Assembly: GCA_030533445.1 (NCBI GenBank)
Contig: JARPUW010000034.1
Span: 1,116,001-1,180,000, forward strand
Source of the DNA: Cyprinodon diabolis
Lineage: Eukaryota; Chordata; Actinopteri; Cyprinodontiformes; Cyprinodontidae
Direction: 5' to 3'
DNA length: 64,000 nucleotides
The translations under genes were made by a program, and so were the position numbers. Below, piece by piece: positions 1-11,100 of this stretch; position 1 is the stretch's first letter; every line of letters starts with the position of its first letter. The notes beneath the pieces are model-generated. The model was not told where the DNA came from and searched no databases. It was given only the letters and a program-made list of their open reading frames with translations.

Positions 1-177
1 CAATATAAAGTAGATTTGAACAGATGTTTTTGGTTCCAAGCTTCAAAACAGAAGTTGAGGCCAAAACGCTCATTTCACAGTGAGATAATGCCATTTTGGC
101 CTCTGGAGTTGTAACAGACAAACCATTAATGATACAACCATGATCTTTTCTGGCAATCATCTAGAGCTGAAAACTAA
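1..177 (+). repeat. Representative class A monomer (177 bp)
   Basis: Class A is defined by AAAACAGAAGTTG just after the HindIII site. Fixed landmarks in this copy are HindIII AAGCTT at 38-43, inverted-repeat arms at 57-66 and 94-103, the 8-bp palindrome CATTAATG at 124-131, and XbaI TCTAGA at 160-165. The only CpG lies at the start of the inverted-repeat spacer. Frequent class A variants have GCTCATTT, GCTCTTTT or GCGCATTT in the spacer, and GTTTTTGG, GTTTATGG, GTTTCTGG or a 7-T run before GGTTCC. This first copy has private changes (GAACAG for GAGCAG, ACAACC for ACAGCC). Because 177 is divisible by 3, runs of class A copies keep one reading frame on the minus strand. This makes spurious ORFs. 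Confidence 0.93.
57..103. repeat. 10-bp inverted repeat inside the monomer (representative)
   Basis: GAGGCCAAAA at 57-66 is the exact reverse complement of TTTTGGCCTC at 94-103, with a 27-nt spacer. The spacer holds a smaller dyad, CTCA...TGAG around CAC-A-GTG. The element recurs in nearly every copy, so the array carries hundreds of potential hairpin or cruciform sites spaced 177-178 bp apart. Some blocks break one arm without compensation: GAGGCAAAAA near 23145, 41415, 45492, 49218 and 51701, TTTTGCCCTCT near 2402, 9327 and 21590, and ATTTTTGCC near 7910. That argues against strict base-pairing selection. Any structural role is inference. Confidence 0.85.
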
Positions 178-355
178 CAATATAAAGTAGATTTGAGCAG
201 ATGTTTTTGGTTCCAAGCTTCAAATCAGAAGGTTGAGGCCAAAAAGCTCTTTTCACAGTGAGATAATGCCATTTTGGCCTCTGGAGTTGTAACAGACAAA
301 CCATTAATGATAGAGCCATGATCTTTTCTGGCAATCATCTAGAGCTGAAAACTAA
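178..355 (+). repeat. Representative class B monomer (178 bp)
   Basis: Class B differs from class A at two linked sites 3' of HindIII: AAATCA instead of AAAACA, and GAAGGTTG with one extra G instead of GAAGTTG. The extra base makes the unit 178 bp. This copy also carries AAGCTCTTTT in place of ACGCTCTTTT, which removes its only CpG, and TAGAGCC in place of TACAGCC. Class B is about half of the left domain, often alternating with 7-T class A copies. It is roughly a third or less of the right domain. Variants mark blocks: GAGTAG with CTCCTTT and ATTTCTGG, ATTCTGG with CTGCCAAT, CAAACAAACC, ATTTTTGCC, AATCGG, and GGTTCAGG. Confidence 0.92.
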
Positions 356-2483
356 CAATATAAAGTAGATTTGAGCAGATGTTTTTGGTTCCAAGCTTCA
401 AAACAGAAGTTGAGGCCAAAACGCTCATTTCACAGTGAGATAATGCCATTTTGGCCTCTGGAGTTGTAACAGACAAACCATTAATGATACAGCTATGATC
501 TTTTCTGGCAATCATCTAGAGCTGAAAACTAACAATATAAAGTAGATTTGAGCAGACGTTTTTGGTTCCAAGCTTCAAATCAGAAGGTTGAGGCCAAAAC
601 GCTCTTTTCACAGTGAGATAATGCCATTTTGGCCTCTGGAGTTGTAACAGACAAACCATTAATGATACAGCCATGATCTTTTCTGCCAATCATCTAGAGC
701 TGAAAACTAACAATATAAAGTAGATTTGAGCAGATTTTTTTGGTTCCAAGCTTCAAAACAGAAGTTGAGGCCAAAACGCGCATTTCACAGTGAGATAATG
801 CCATTTTGGCCTCTGGAGTTGTAACAGACAAACCATTAATGATACAGCCATGATCTTTTCTGGCAATCCTCTAGAGCTGAAAACTAACAATATAAAGTAG
901 ATTTGAGCAGATGTTTTTGGTTCCAAGCTTCAAATCAGAAGGTTGAGGCCAAAACGCTCATTTCACAGTGAGATAATGTCATTTTGGCCTCTGGAGTTGT
1001 AACAGAAAAACCATTAATGATACAGCCATGATCTTTTCTGGCAATCATCTAGAGCTGAAAACTAACAATATAAAGTAGATTTGAGCAGATGTTTTTGGTT
1101 CCAAGCTTCAAATCAGAAGGTTGAGGCCAAAACGCTCTTTTCACAGTGAGATAATGCCATTTTGGCCTCTGGAGTTGTAACAGACAAACCATTAATGATA
1201 CAGCCATAATCTTTTCTGGCAATCATCTAGAGCTGAAAACTAACAATATAAAGTAGATTTGAGCAGATGTTTTTGGTTCCAAGCTTCAAATCAGAAGGTT
1301 GAGGCCAAAAAGCTCTTTTCACAGTGAGATAATGCCATTTTGGCCTCTAGAGTTGTAACAGACAAACCATTAATGATAGAGCCATGATCTTTTCTGGCAA
1401 TCATCTAGAGCTGAAAACTAACAATATAAAGTAGATTTGAGCAGATGTTTTTGGTTCCAAGCTTCAAAACAGAAGTTGAGGCCAAAACGCTCATTTCACA
1501 GTGAGATAATGCCATTTTGGCCTCTGGAGTTGTAACAGACAAACCATTAATGATACAGCTATGATCTTTTCTGGCAATCATCTAGAGCTGAAAACTAATA
1601 TAAAGTAGATTTGAGCAGATGTTTTTGGTTCCAAGCTTCAAATCAGAAGGTTGAGGCCAAAACGCTCTTTTCACAGTGAGATAATGCCATTTTGGCCTCT
1701 GGAGTTGTAACAGACAAACCATTAATGATACAGCCATGATCTTTTCTGGCAATCATCTAGAGCTGAAAACTAACAATATAAAGTAGATTTGAGCAGATTT
1801 TTTTGGTTCCAAGCTTCAAAACAGAAGTTGAGGCCAAAACGCGCATTTCACAGTGAGATAATGCCATTTTGGCCTCTGGAGTTGTAACAGACAAACCATT
1901 AATGATACAGCCATGATCTTTTCTGGCAATCATCTAGAGCTGAAAACTAACAATATAAAGTAGATTTGAGCAGATGTTTTTGGTTCCAAGCTTCAAATCA
2001 GAAGGTTGAGGCCAAAACGCTCTTTTCACAGTGAGATAATGCCATTTTGGCCTCTGGAGTTGTAACAGACAAACCATTAATGATACAGCCATGATCTTTT
2101 CTGGCAATCATCTAGAGCTGAAAACTAACAATATAAAGTAGATTTGAGCAGATTTTTTTGGTTCCAAGCTTCAAAACAGAAGTTGAGGCCAAAACGCGCA
2201 TTTCACAGTGAGATAATGCCATTTTGGCCTCTGGAGTTGTAACAGACAAACCATTAATGATACAGCCATGATCTTTTCTGGCAATCATCTAGAGCTGAAA
2301 ACTAACAATATAAAGTAGATTTGAGCAGATGTTTTTGGTTCCAAGCTTCAAATCAGAAGGTTGAGGCCAAAACGCTCATTTCACAGTGAGATAATGTCAT
2401 TTTGCCCTCTGGAGTTGTAACAGAAAAACCATTAATGATACAGCCATGATCTTTTCTGGCAATCATCTAGAGCTGAAAACTAA

Positions 2484-4260
2484 CAATATAAAGTAGATTT
2501 GAGTAGATGTTTTTGGTTCCAAGCTTCAAATCAGAAGGTTGAGGCCAAAACGCTCCTTTCACAGTGAGATAATGCCATTTCTGGCCTCTGGAGTTGTAAC
2601 AGACAAACCATTAATGATACAGCCATGATCTTTTCTGGCAATCATCTAGAGCTGAAAACTAACAATATAAAGTAGATTTGAGCAGATGTTTATGGTTCCA
2701 AGCTTCAAAACAGAAGTTGAGGCCAAAACGCTCTTTTCACAGTGAGATAATGCCATTTTGGCCTCTGGAGTTGTAACAGACAAACCATTAATGATACAGC
2801 CATGATCTTTTCTGGCAATAATCTAGAGCTGAAAACTAACAATATAAAGTAGATTTGAGCAGATTTTTTTGGTTCCAAGCTTCAAAACAGAAGTTGAGGC
2901 CAAAACGCGCATTTCACAGTGAGATAATGCCATTTTGGCCTCTGGAGTTGTAACAGACAAACCATTAATGATACAGCCATGATCTTTTCTGGCAATCATC
3001 TAGAGCTGAAAACTAACAATATAAAGTAGATTTGAGCAGATGTTTTTGGTTCCAAGCTTCAAATCAGAAGGTTGAGGCCAAAACGCTCTTTTCACAGTGA
3101 GATAATGCCATTCTGGCCTCTGGAGTTGTAACAGAAAAACCATTAATGATACAGCCATGATCTTTTCTGCCAATCATCTAGAGCTGAAAACTAACAATAT
3201 AAAGTAGATTTGAGCAGATTTTTTTGGTTCCAAGCTTCAAAACAGAAGTTGAGGCCAAAACGCGCATTTCACAGTGAGATAATGCCATTTTGGCCTCTGG
3301 AGTTGTAACAGACAAACCATTAATGATACAGCCATGATCTTTTCTGGCAATCATCTAGAGCTGAAAACTAACAATATAAAGTAGATTTGAGCAGATGTTT
3401 TTGGTTCCAAGCTTCAAATCAGAAGGTTGAGGCCAAAACGCTCATTTCACAGTGAGATAATGTCATTTTGGCCTCTGGAGTTGTAACAGAAAAACCATTA
3501 ATGATACAGCCATGATCTTTTCTGGCAATCATCTAGAGCTGAAAACTAACAATATAAAGTAGATTTGAGCAGATGTTTTTGGTTCCAAGCTTCAAATCAG
3601 AAGGTTGAGGCCAAAACGCTCCTTTCACAGTGAGATAATGCCATTTTGGCCTCTGGAGTTGTAACAGACAAACCATTAATGATACAGCCATGATCTTTTC
3701 TGGCAATCATCTAGAGCTGAAAACTAACAATATAAAGTAGATTTGAGCAGATGTTTTTGGTTCCAAGCTTCAAATCAGAAGGTTGAGGCCAAAACGCTCT
3801 TTTCACAGTGAGATAATGCCATTTTGGCCTCTGGAGTTGTAACAAACAAACCATTAATGATACAGCCATGATCTTTTCTGGCAATCATCTAGAGCTGAAA
3901 ACTAACAATATAAAGTAGATTTGAGCAGATTTTTTTGGTTCCAAGCTTCAAAACAGAAGTTGAGGCCAAAACGCGCATTTCACAGTGAGATAATGTCATT
4001 TTGGCCTCTGGAGTTGTAACAGAAAAACCATTAATGATACAGCCATGATCTTTTCTGGCAATCATCTAGAGCTGAAAACTAACAATATAAAGTAGATTTG
4101 AGCAGATGTTTTTGGTTCCAAGCTTCAAATCAGAAGGTTGAGGCCAAAACGCTCATTTCACAGTGAGATAATGTCATTTTGGCCTCTGGAGTTGTAACAG
4201 AAAAACCATTAATGATACAGCCATGATCTTTTCTGGCAATCATCTAGAGCTGAAAACTAA
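2484..4260 (+). repeat. 10-monomer block, first copy inside the 39-mer
   Basis: The marker order is GAGTAG/CTCCTTT/ATTTCTGG (B), GTTTATGG with CAATAATC (A), 7-T A, ATTCTGG with CTGCCAAT (B), 7-T A, AATGTC (B), CTCCTTT (B), CAAACAAACC (B), 7-T A with AATGTC, then B with AATGTC. The same ten monomers in the same order start again at 6037, an offset of 3553 bp (20 monomers). This shows that the 39-mer grew partly by duplication of a roughly 20-monomer segment. Confidence 0.85.
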
Positions 4261-4437
4261 CAATATAAAGTAGATTTGAGCAGATTTTTTTGGTTCCAAG
4301 CTTCAAAACAGAAGTTGAGGCCAAAACGCGCATTTCACAGTGAGATAATGTCATTTTGGCCTCTGGAGTTGTAACAGAAAAACCATTAATGATACAGCCA
4401 TGATCTTTTCTGGCAATCATCTAGAGCTGAAAACTAA

Positions 4438-6215
4438 CAATATAAAGTAGATTTGAGCAGATGTTTTTGGTTCCAAGCTTCAAAACAGAAGTTGAGGCCA
4501 AAACGCGCATTTCACAGTGAGATAATGTCATTTTGGCCTCTGGAGTTGTAACAGAAAAACCATTAATGATACAGCCATGATCTTTTCTGGCAATCATCTA
4601 GAGCTGAAAACTAACAATATAAAGTAGATTTGAGCAGATGTTTTTGGTTCCAAGCTTCAAATCAGAAGGTTGAGGCCAAAACGCTCATTTCACAGTGAGA
4701 TAATGTCATTTTGGCCTCTGGAGTTGTAACAGAAAAACCATTAATGATACAGCCATGATCTTTTCTGGCAATCATCTAGAGCTGAAAACTAACAATATAA
4801 AGTAGATTTGAGCAGATTTTTTTGGTTCCAAGCTTCAAAACAGAAGTTGAGGCCAAAACGCGCATTTCACAGTGAGATAATGCCATTTTGGCCTCTGGAG
4901 TTGTAACAGACAAACCATTAATGATACAGCCATGATCTTTTCTGGCAATCATCTAGAGCTGAAAACTAACAATATAAAGTAGATTTGAGCAGATGTTTTT
5001 GGTTCCAAGCTTCAAATCAGAAGGTTGAGGCCAAAACGCTCATTTCACAGTGAGATAATGTCATTTTGGCCTCTGGAGTTGTAACAGAAAAACCATTAAT
5101 GATACAGCCATGATCTTTTCTGGCAATCATCTAGAGCTGAAAACTAACAATATAAAGTAGATTTGAGTAGATGTTTTTGGTTCCAAGCTTCAAATCAGAA
5201 GGTTGAGGCCAAAACGCTCCTTTCACAGTGAGATAATGCCATTTCTGGCCTCTGGAGTTGTAACAGACAAACCATTAATGATACAGCCATGATCTTTTCT
5301 GGCAATCATCTAGAGCTGAAAACTAACAATATAAAGTAGATTTGAGCAGATGTTTTTGGTTCCAAGCTTCAAAACAGAAGTTGAGGCCAAAACGCGCATT
5401 TCACAGTGAGATAATGTCATTTTGGCCTCTGGAGTTGTAACAGAAAAACCATTAATGATACAGCCATGATCTTTTCTGGCAATCATCTAGAGCTGAAAAC
5501 TAACAATATAAAGTAGATTTGAGCAGATGTTTTTGGTTCCAAGCTTCAAATCAGAAGGTTGAGGCCAAAACGCTCATTTCACAGTGAGATAATGTCATTT
5601 TGGCCTCTGGAGTTGTAACAGAAAAACCATTAATGATACAGCCATGATCTTTTCTGGCAATCATCTAGAGCTGAAAACTAACAATATAAAGTAGATTTGA
5701 GCAGATTTTTTTGGTTCCAAGCTTCAAAACAGAAGTTGAGGCCAAAACGCGCATTTCACAGTGAGATAATGCCATTTTGGCCTCTGGAGTTGTAACAGAC
5801 AAACCATTAATGATACAGCCATGATCTTTTCTGGCAATCATCTAGAGCTGAAAACTAACAATATAAAGTAGATTTGAGCAGATGTTTTTGGTTCCAAGCT
5901 TCAAATCAGAAGGTTGAGGCCAAAACGCTCATTTCACAGTGAGATAATGTCATTTTGGCCTCTGGAGTTGTAACAGAAAAACCATTAATGATACAGCCAT
6001 GATCTTTTCTGGCAATCATCTAGAGCTGAAAACTAACAATATAAAGTAGATTTGAGTAGATGTTTTTGGTTCCAAGCTTCAAATCAGAAGGTTGAGGCCA
6101 AAACGCTCCTTTCACAGTGAGATAATGCCATTTCTGGCCTCTGGAGTTGTAACAGACAAACCATTAATGATACAGCCATGATCTTTTCTGGCAATCATCT
6201 AGAGCTGAAAACTAA
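4438..6215 (+). repeat. 5-monomer tandem duplication (2 x 889 bp)
   Basis: Units 4438-5326 and 5327-6215 share the order A with GCGCATTT and AATGTC, B with AATGTC, 7-T A with AATGCC, B with AATGTC, and B with GAGTAG/CTCCTTT/ATTTCTGG. The GAGTAG marker sits at 5165 and 6054. The same pair is present in the second HOR copy at 11363-13140, so this duplication predates amplification of the 39-mer. Confidence 0.85.
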
Positions 6216-7813
6216 CAATATAAAGTAGATTTGAGCAGATGTTTATGGTTCCAAGCTTCAAAACAGAAGTTGAGGCCAAAACGCTCTTTTCACAGTGAGA
6301 TAATGCCATTTTGGCCTCTGGAGTTGTAACAGACAAACCATTAATGATACAGCCATGATCTTTTCTGGCAATAATCTAGAGCTGAAAACTAACAATATAA
6401 AGTAGATTTGAGCAGATTTTTTTGGTTCCAAGCTTCAAAACAGAAGTTGAGGCCAAAACGCGCATTTCACAGTGAGATAATGCCATTTTGGCCTCTGGAG
6501 TTGTAACAGACAAACCATTAATGATACAGCCATGATCTTTTCTGGCAATCATCTAGAGCTGAAAACTAACAATATAAAGTAGATTTGAGCAGATGTTTTT
6601 GGTTCCAAGCTTCAAATCAGAAGGTTGAGGCCAAAACGCTCTTTTCACAGTGAGATAATGCCATTCTGGCCTCTGGAGTTGTAACAGAAAAACCATTAAT
6701 GATACAGCCATGATCTTTTCTGCCAATCATCTAGAGCTGAAAACTAACAATATAAAGTAGATTTGAGCAGATTTTTTTGGTTCCAAGCTTCAAAACAGAA
6801 GTTGAGGCCAAAACGCGCATTTCACAGTGAGATAATGCCATTTTGGCCTCTGGAGTTGTAACAGACAAACCATTAATGATACAGCCATGATCTTTTCTGG
6901 CAATCATCTAGAGCTGAAAACTAACAATATAAAGTAGATTTGAGCAGATGTTTTTGGTTCCAAGCTTCAAATCAGAAGGTTGAGGCCAAAACGCTCATTT
7001 CACAGTGAGATAATGTCATTTTGGCCTCTGGAGTTGTAACAGAAAAACCATTAATGATACAGCCATGATCTTTTCTGGCAATCATCTAGAGCTGAAAACT
7101 AACAATATAAAGTAGATTTGAGCAGATGTTTTTGGTTCCAAGCTTCAAATCAGAAGGTTGAGGCCAAAACGCTCCTTTCACAGTGAGATAATGCCATTTT
7201 GGCCTCTGGAGTTGTAACAGACAAACCATTAATGATACAGCCATGATCTTTTCTGGCAATCATCTAGAGCTGAAAACTAACAATATAAAGTAGATTTGAG
7301 CAGATGTTTTTGGTTCCAAGCTTCAAATCAGAAGGTTGAGGCCAAAACGCTCTTTTCACAGTGAGATAATGCCATTTTGGCCTCTGGAGTTGTAACAAAC
7401 AAACCATTAATGATACAGCCATGATCTTTTCTGGCAATCATCTAGAGCTGAAAACTAACAATATAAAGTAGATTTGAGCAGATTTTTTTGGTTCCAAGCT
7501 TCAAAACAGAAGTTGAGGCCAAAACGCGCATTTCACAGTGAGATAATGTCATTTTGGCCTCTGGAGTTGTAACAGAAAAACCATTAATGATACAGCCATG
7601 ATCTTTTCTGGCAATCATCTAGAGCTGAAAACTAACAATATAAAGTAGATTTGAGCAGATGTTTTTGGTTCCAAGCTTCAAATCAGAAGGTTGAGGCCAA
7701 AACGCTCATTTCACAGTGAGATAATGTCATTTTGGCCTCTGGAGTTGTAACAGAAAAACCATTAATGATACAGCCATGATCTTTTCTGGCAATCATCTAG
7801 AGCTGAAAACTAA
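6037..7813 (+). repeat. 10-monomer block, second copy inside the 39-mer
   Basis: Repeats the ten-marker order of 2484-4260. Diagnostic pairs sit 3553 bp apart, for example TGTAACAAAC near 3838 and 7391. After this block the two contexts diverge. Here an ATTTTTGCC class B copy and a plain 7-T class A copy finish the 39-mer, while after the first copy 7-T and plain class A copies with AATGTC follow. Confidence 0.85.
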
Positions 7814-8168
7814 CAATATAAAGTAGATTTGAGCAGATGTTTTTGGTTCCAAGCTTCAAATCAGAAGGTTGAGGCCAAAACGCTCTTTTCACAGTGAGAT
7901 AATGCCATTTTTGCCTCTGGAGTTGTAACAGACAAACCATTAATGATACAGCCATGATCTTTTCTGGCAATCATCTAGAGCTGAAAACTAACAATATAAA
8001 GTAGATTTGAGCAGATTTTTTTGGTTCCAAGCTTCAAAACAGAAGTTGAGGCCAAAACGCGCATTTCACAGTGAGATAATGCCATTTTGGCCTCTGGAGT
8101 TGTAACAGACAAACCATTAATGATACAGCCATGATCTTTTCTGGCAATCATCTAGAGCTGAAAACTAA

Positions 8169-11100
8169 CAATATAAAGTAGATTTGAGCAGATGTTTTTG
8201 GTTCCAAGCTTCAAATCAGAAGGTTGAGGCCAAAAAGCTCTTTTCACAGTGAGATAATGCCATTTTGGCCTCTAGAGTTGTAACAGACAAACCATTAATG
8301 ATAGAGCCATGATCTTTTCTGGCAATCATCTAGAGCTGAAAACTAACAATATAAAGTAGATTTGAGCAGATGTTTTTGGTTCCAAGCTTCAAAACAGAAG
8401 TTGAGGCCAAAACGCTCATTTCACAGTGAGATAATGCCATTTTGGCCTCTGGAGTTGTAACAGACAAACCATTAATGATACAGCTATGATCTTTTCTGGC
8501 AATCATCTAGAGCTGAAAACTAATATAAAGTAGATTTGAGCAGATGTTTTTGGTTCCAAGCTTCAAATCAGAAGGTTGAGGCCAAAACGCTCTTTTCACA
8601 GTGAGATAATGCCATTTTGGCCTCTGGAGTTGTAACAGACAAACCATTAATGATACAGCCATGATCTTTTCTGGCAATCATCTAGAGCTGAAAACTAACA
8701 ATATAAAGTAGATTTGAGCAGATTTTTTTGGTTCCAAGCTTCAAAACAGAAGTTGAGGCCAAAACGCGCATTTCACAGTGAGATAATGCCATTTTGGCCT
8801 CTGGAGTTGTAACAGACAAACCATTAATGATACAGCCATGATCTTTTCTGGCAATCATCTAGAGCTGAAAACTAACAATATAAAGTAGATTTGAGCAGAT
8901 GTTTTTGGTTCCAAGCTTCAAATCAGAAGGTTGAGGCCAAAACGCTCTTTTCACAGTGAGATAATGCCATTTTGGCCTCTGGAGTTGTAACAGACAAACC
9001 ATTAATGATACAGCCATGATCTTTTCTGGCAATCATCTAGAGCTGAAAACTAACAATATAAAGTAGATTTGAGCAGATTTTTTTGGTTCCAAGCTTCAAA
9101 ACAGAAGTTGAGGCCAAAACGCGCATTTCACAGTGAGATAATGCCATTTTGGCCTCTGGAGTTGTAACAGACAAACCATTAATGATACAGCCATGATCTT
9201 TTCTGGCAATCATCTAGAGCTGAAAACTAACAATATAAAGTAGATTTGAGCAGATGTTTTTGGTTCCAAGCTTCAAATCAGAAGGTTGAGGCCAAAACGC
9301 TCATTTCACAGTGAGATAATGTCATTTTGCCCTCTGGAGTTGTAACAGAAAAACCATTAATGATACAGCCATGATCTTTTCTGGCAATCATCTAGAGCTG
9401 AAAACTAACAATATAAAGTAGATTTGAGTAGATGTTTTTGGTTCCAAGCTTCAAATCAGAAGGTTGAGGCCAAAACGCTCCTTTCACAGTGAGATAATGC
9501 CATTTCTGGCCTCTGGAGTTGTAACAGACAAACCATTAATGATACAGCCATGATCTTTTCTGGCAATCATCTAGAGCTGAAAACTAACAATATAAAGTAG
9601 ATTTGAGCAGATGTTTATGGTTCCAAGCTTCAAAACAGAAGTTGAGGCCAAAACGCTCTTTTCACAGTGAGATAATGCCATTTTGGCCTCTGGAGTTGTA
9701 ACAGACAAACCATTAATGATACAGCCATGATCTTTTCTGGCAATAATCTAGAGCTGAAAACTAACAATATAAAGTAGATTTGAGCAGATTTTTTTGGTTC
9801 CAAGCTTCAAAACAGAAGTTGAGGCCAAAACGCGCATTTCACAGTGAGATAATGCCATTTTGGCCTCTGGAGTTGTAACAGACAAACCATTAATGATACA
9901 GCCATGATCTTTTCTGGCAATCATCTAGAGCTGAAAACTAACAATATAAAGTAGATTTGAGCAGATGTTTTTGGTTCCAAGCTTCAAATCAGAAGGTTGA
10001 GGCCAAAACGCTCTTTTCACAGTGAGATAATGCCATTCTGGCCTCTGGAGTTGTAACAGAAAAACCATTAATGATACAGCCATGATCTTTTCTGCCAATC
10101 ATCTAGAGCTGAAAACTAACAATATAAAGTAGATTTGAGCAGATTTTTTTGGTTCCAAGCTTCAAAACAGAAGTTGAGGCCAAAACGCGCATTTCACAGT
10201 GAGATAATGCCATTTTGGCCTCTGGAGTTGTAACAGACAAACCATTAATGATACAGCCATGATCTTTTCTGGCAATCATCTAGAGCTGAAAACTAACAAT
10301 ATAAAGTAGATTTGAGCAGATGTTTTTGGTTCCAAGCTTCAAATCAGAAGGTTGAGGCCAAAACGCTCATTTCACAGTGAGATAATGTCATTTTGGCCTC
10401 TGGAGTTGTAACAGAAAAACCATTAATGATACAGCCATGATCTTTTCTGGCAATCATCTAGAGCTGAAAACTAACAATATAAAGTAGATTTGAGCAGATG
10501 TTTTTGGTTCCAAGCTTCAAATCAGAAGGTTGAGGCCAAAACGCTCCTTTCACAGTGAGATAATGCCATTTTGGCCTCTGGAGTTGTAACAGACAAACCA
10601 TTAATGATACAGCCATGATCTTTTCTGGCAATCATCTAGAGCTGAAAACTAACAATATAAAGTAGATTTGAGCAGATGTTTTTGGTTCCAAGCTTCAAAT
10701 CAGAAGGTTGAGGCCAAAACGCTCTTTTCACAGTGAGATAATGCCATTTTGGCCTCTGGAGTTGTAACAAACAAACCATTAATGATACAGCCATGATCTT
10801 TTCTGGCAATCATCTAGAGCTGAAAACTAACAATATAAAGTAGATTTGAGCAGATTTTTTTGGTTCCAAGCTTCAAAACAGAAGTTGAGGCCAAAACGCG
10901 CATTTCACAGTGAGATAATGTCATTTTGGCCTCTGGAGTTGTAACAGAAAAACCATTAATGATACAGCCATGATCTTTTCTGGCAATCATCTAGAGCTGA
11001 AAACTAACAATATAAAGTAGATTTGAGCAGATGTTTTTGGTTCCAAGCTTCAAATCAGAAGGTTGAGGCCAAAACGCTCATTTCACAGTGAGATAATGTC

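Larger units (their letters stand above)
1..1243 (+). repeat. Leading seven monomers before the first 39-mer
   Basis: Seven monomers in the order A, B, A, B, 7-T A, B, B. Copies 2-3 (AAGCTCTTTT with TAGAGCC, then TACAGCT) resemble the first two members of the 39-mer that follows, but copy 2 lacks the linked CTCTAGAG change. Copies 5-7 (CAATCCTCTAG near 868, then AATGTC with CAGAAAAACC, then CCATAATC) recur in the same order near 19700-20250, again just upstream of a 39-mer-type start, where one extra class A monomer is inserted. This looks like the right end of a further HOR copy lying mostly left of the window. Confidence 0.75.
1244..8168 (+). repeat. 39-monomer higher-order repeat, copy 1 (6925 bp)
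   Basis: The unit opens with a class B copy carrying AAGCTCTTTT, CTCTAGAG and TAGAGCC. Next is a class A copy with TACAGCT, and its junction to the following copy has lost 3 bp (AAAACTAATATAAAG, near 1591). All these markers reappear exactly 6925 bp downstream (agctc at 1311 and 8236; the junction at 1591 and 8516). Within the unit, 7-T class A copies with GCGCATTT alternate with class B copies. The block is itself composite: it contains a 10-monomer duplication at 3553-bp spacing and a 5-monomer tandem duplication. The end is set where the next AAGCTC class B copy begins. Confidence 0.88.

Noticed and set aside
38..43. Assignment to a known HindIII satellite family (for example from fish)
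   Set aside because: A HindIII site per monomer and similar unit lengths are common in several fish groups, but I cannot verify sequence identity from memory.
57..103. Rho-independent terminator or regulatory hairpin
   Set aside because: The stem is not followed by a terminator context tied to any gene, recurs every 177-178 bp, and the sequence is evidently eukaryotic satellite.
1..177. CENP-B box
   Set aside because: The monomer has normally one CpG and no TTCG or CGGG core on either strand, so the motif cannot be formed.
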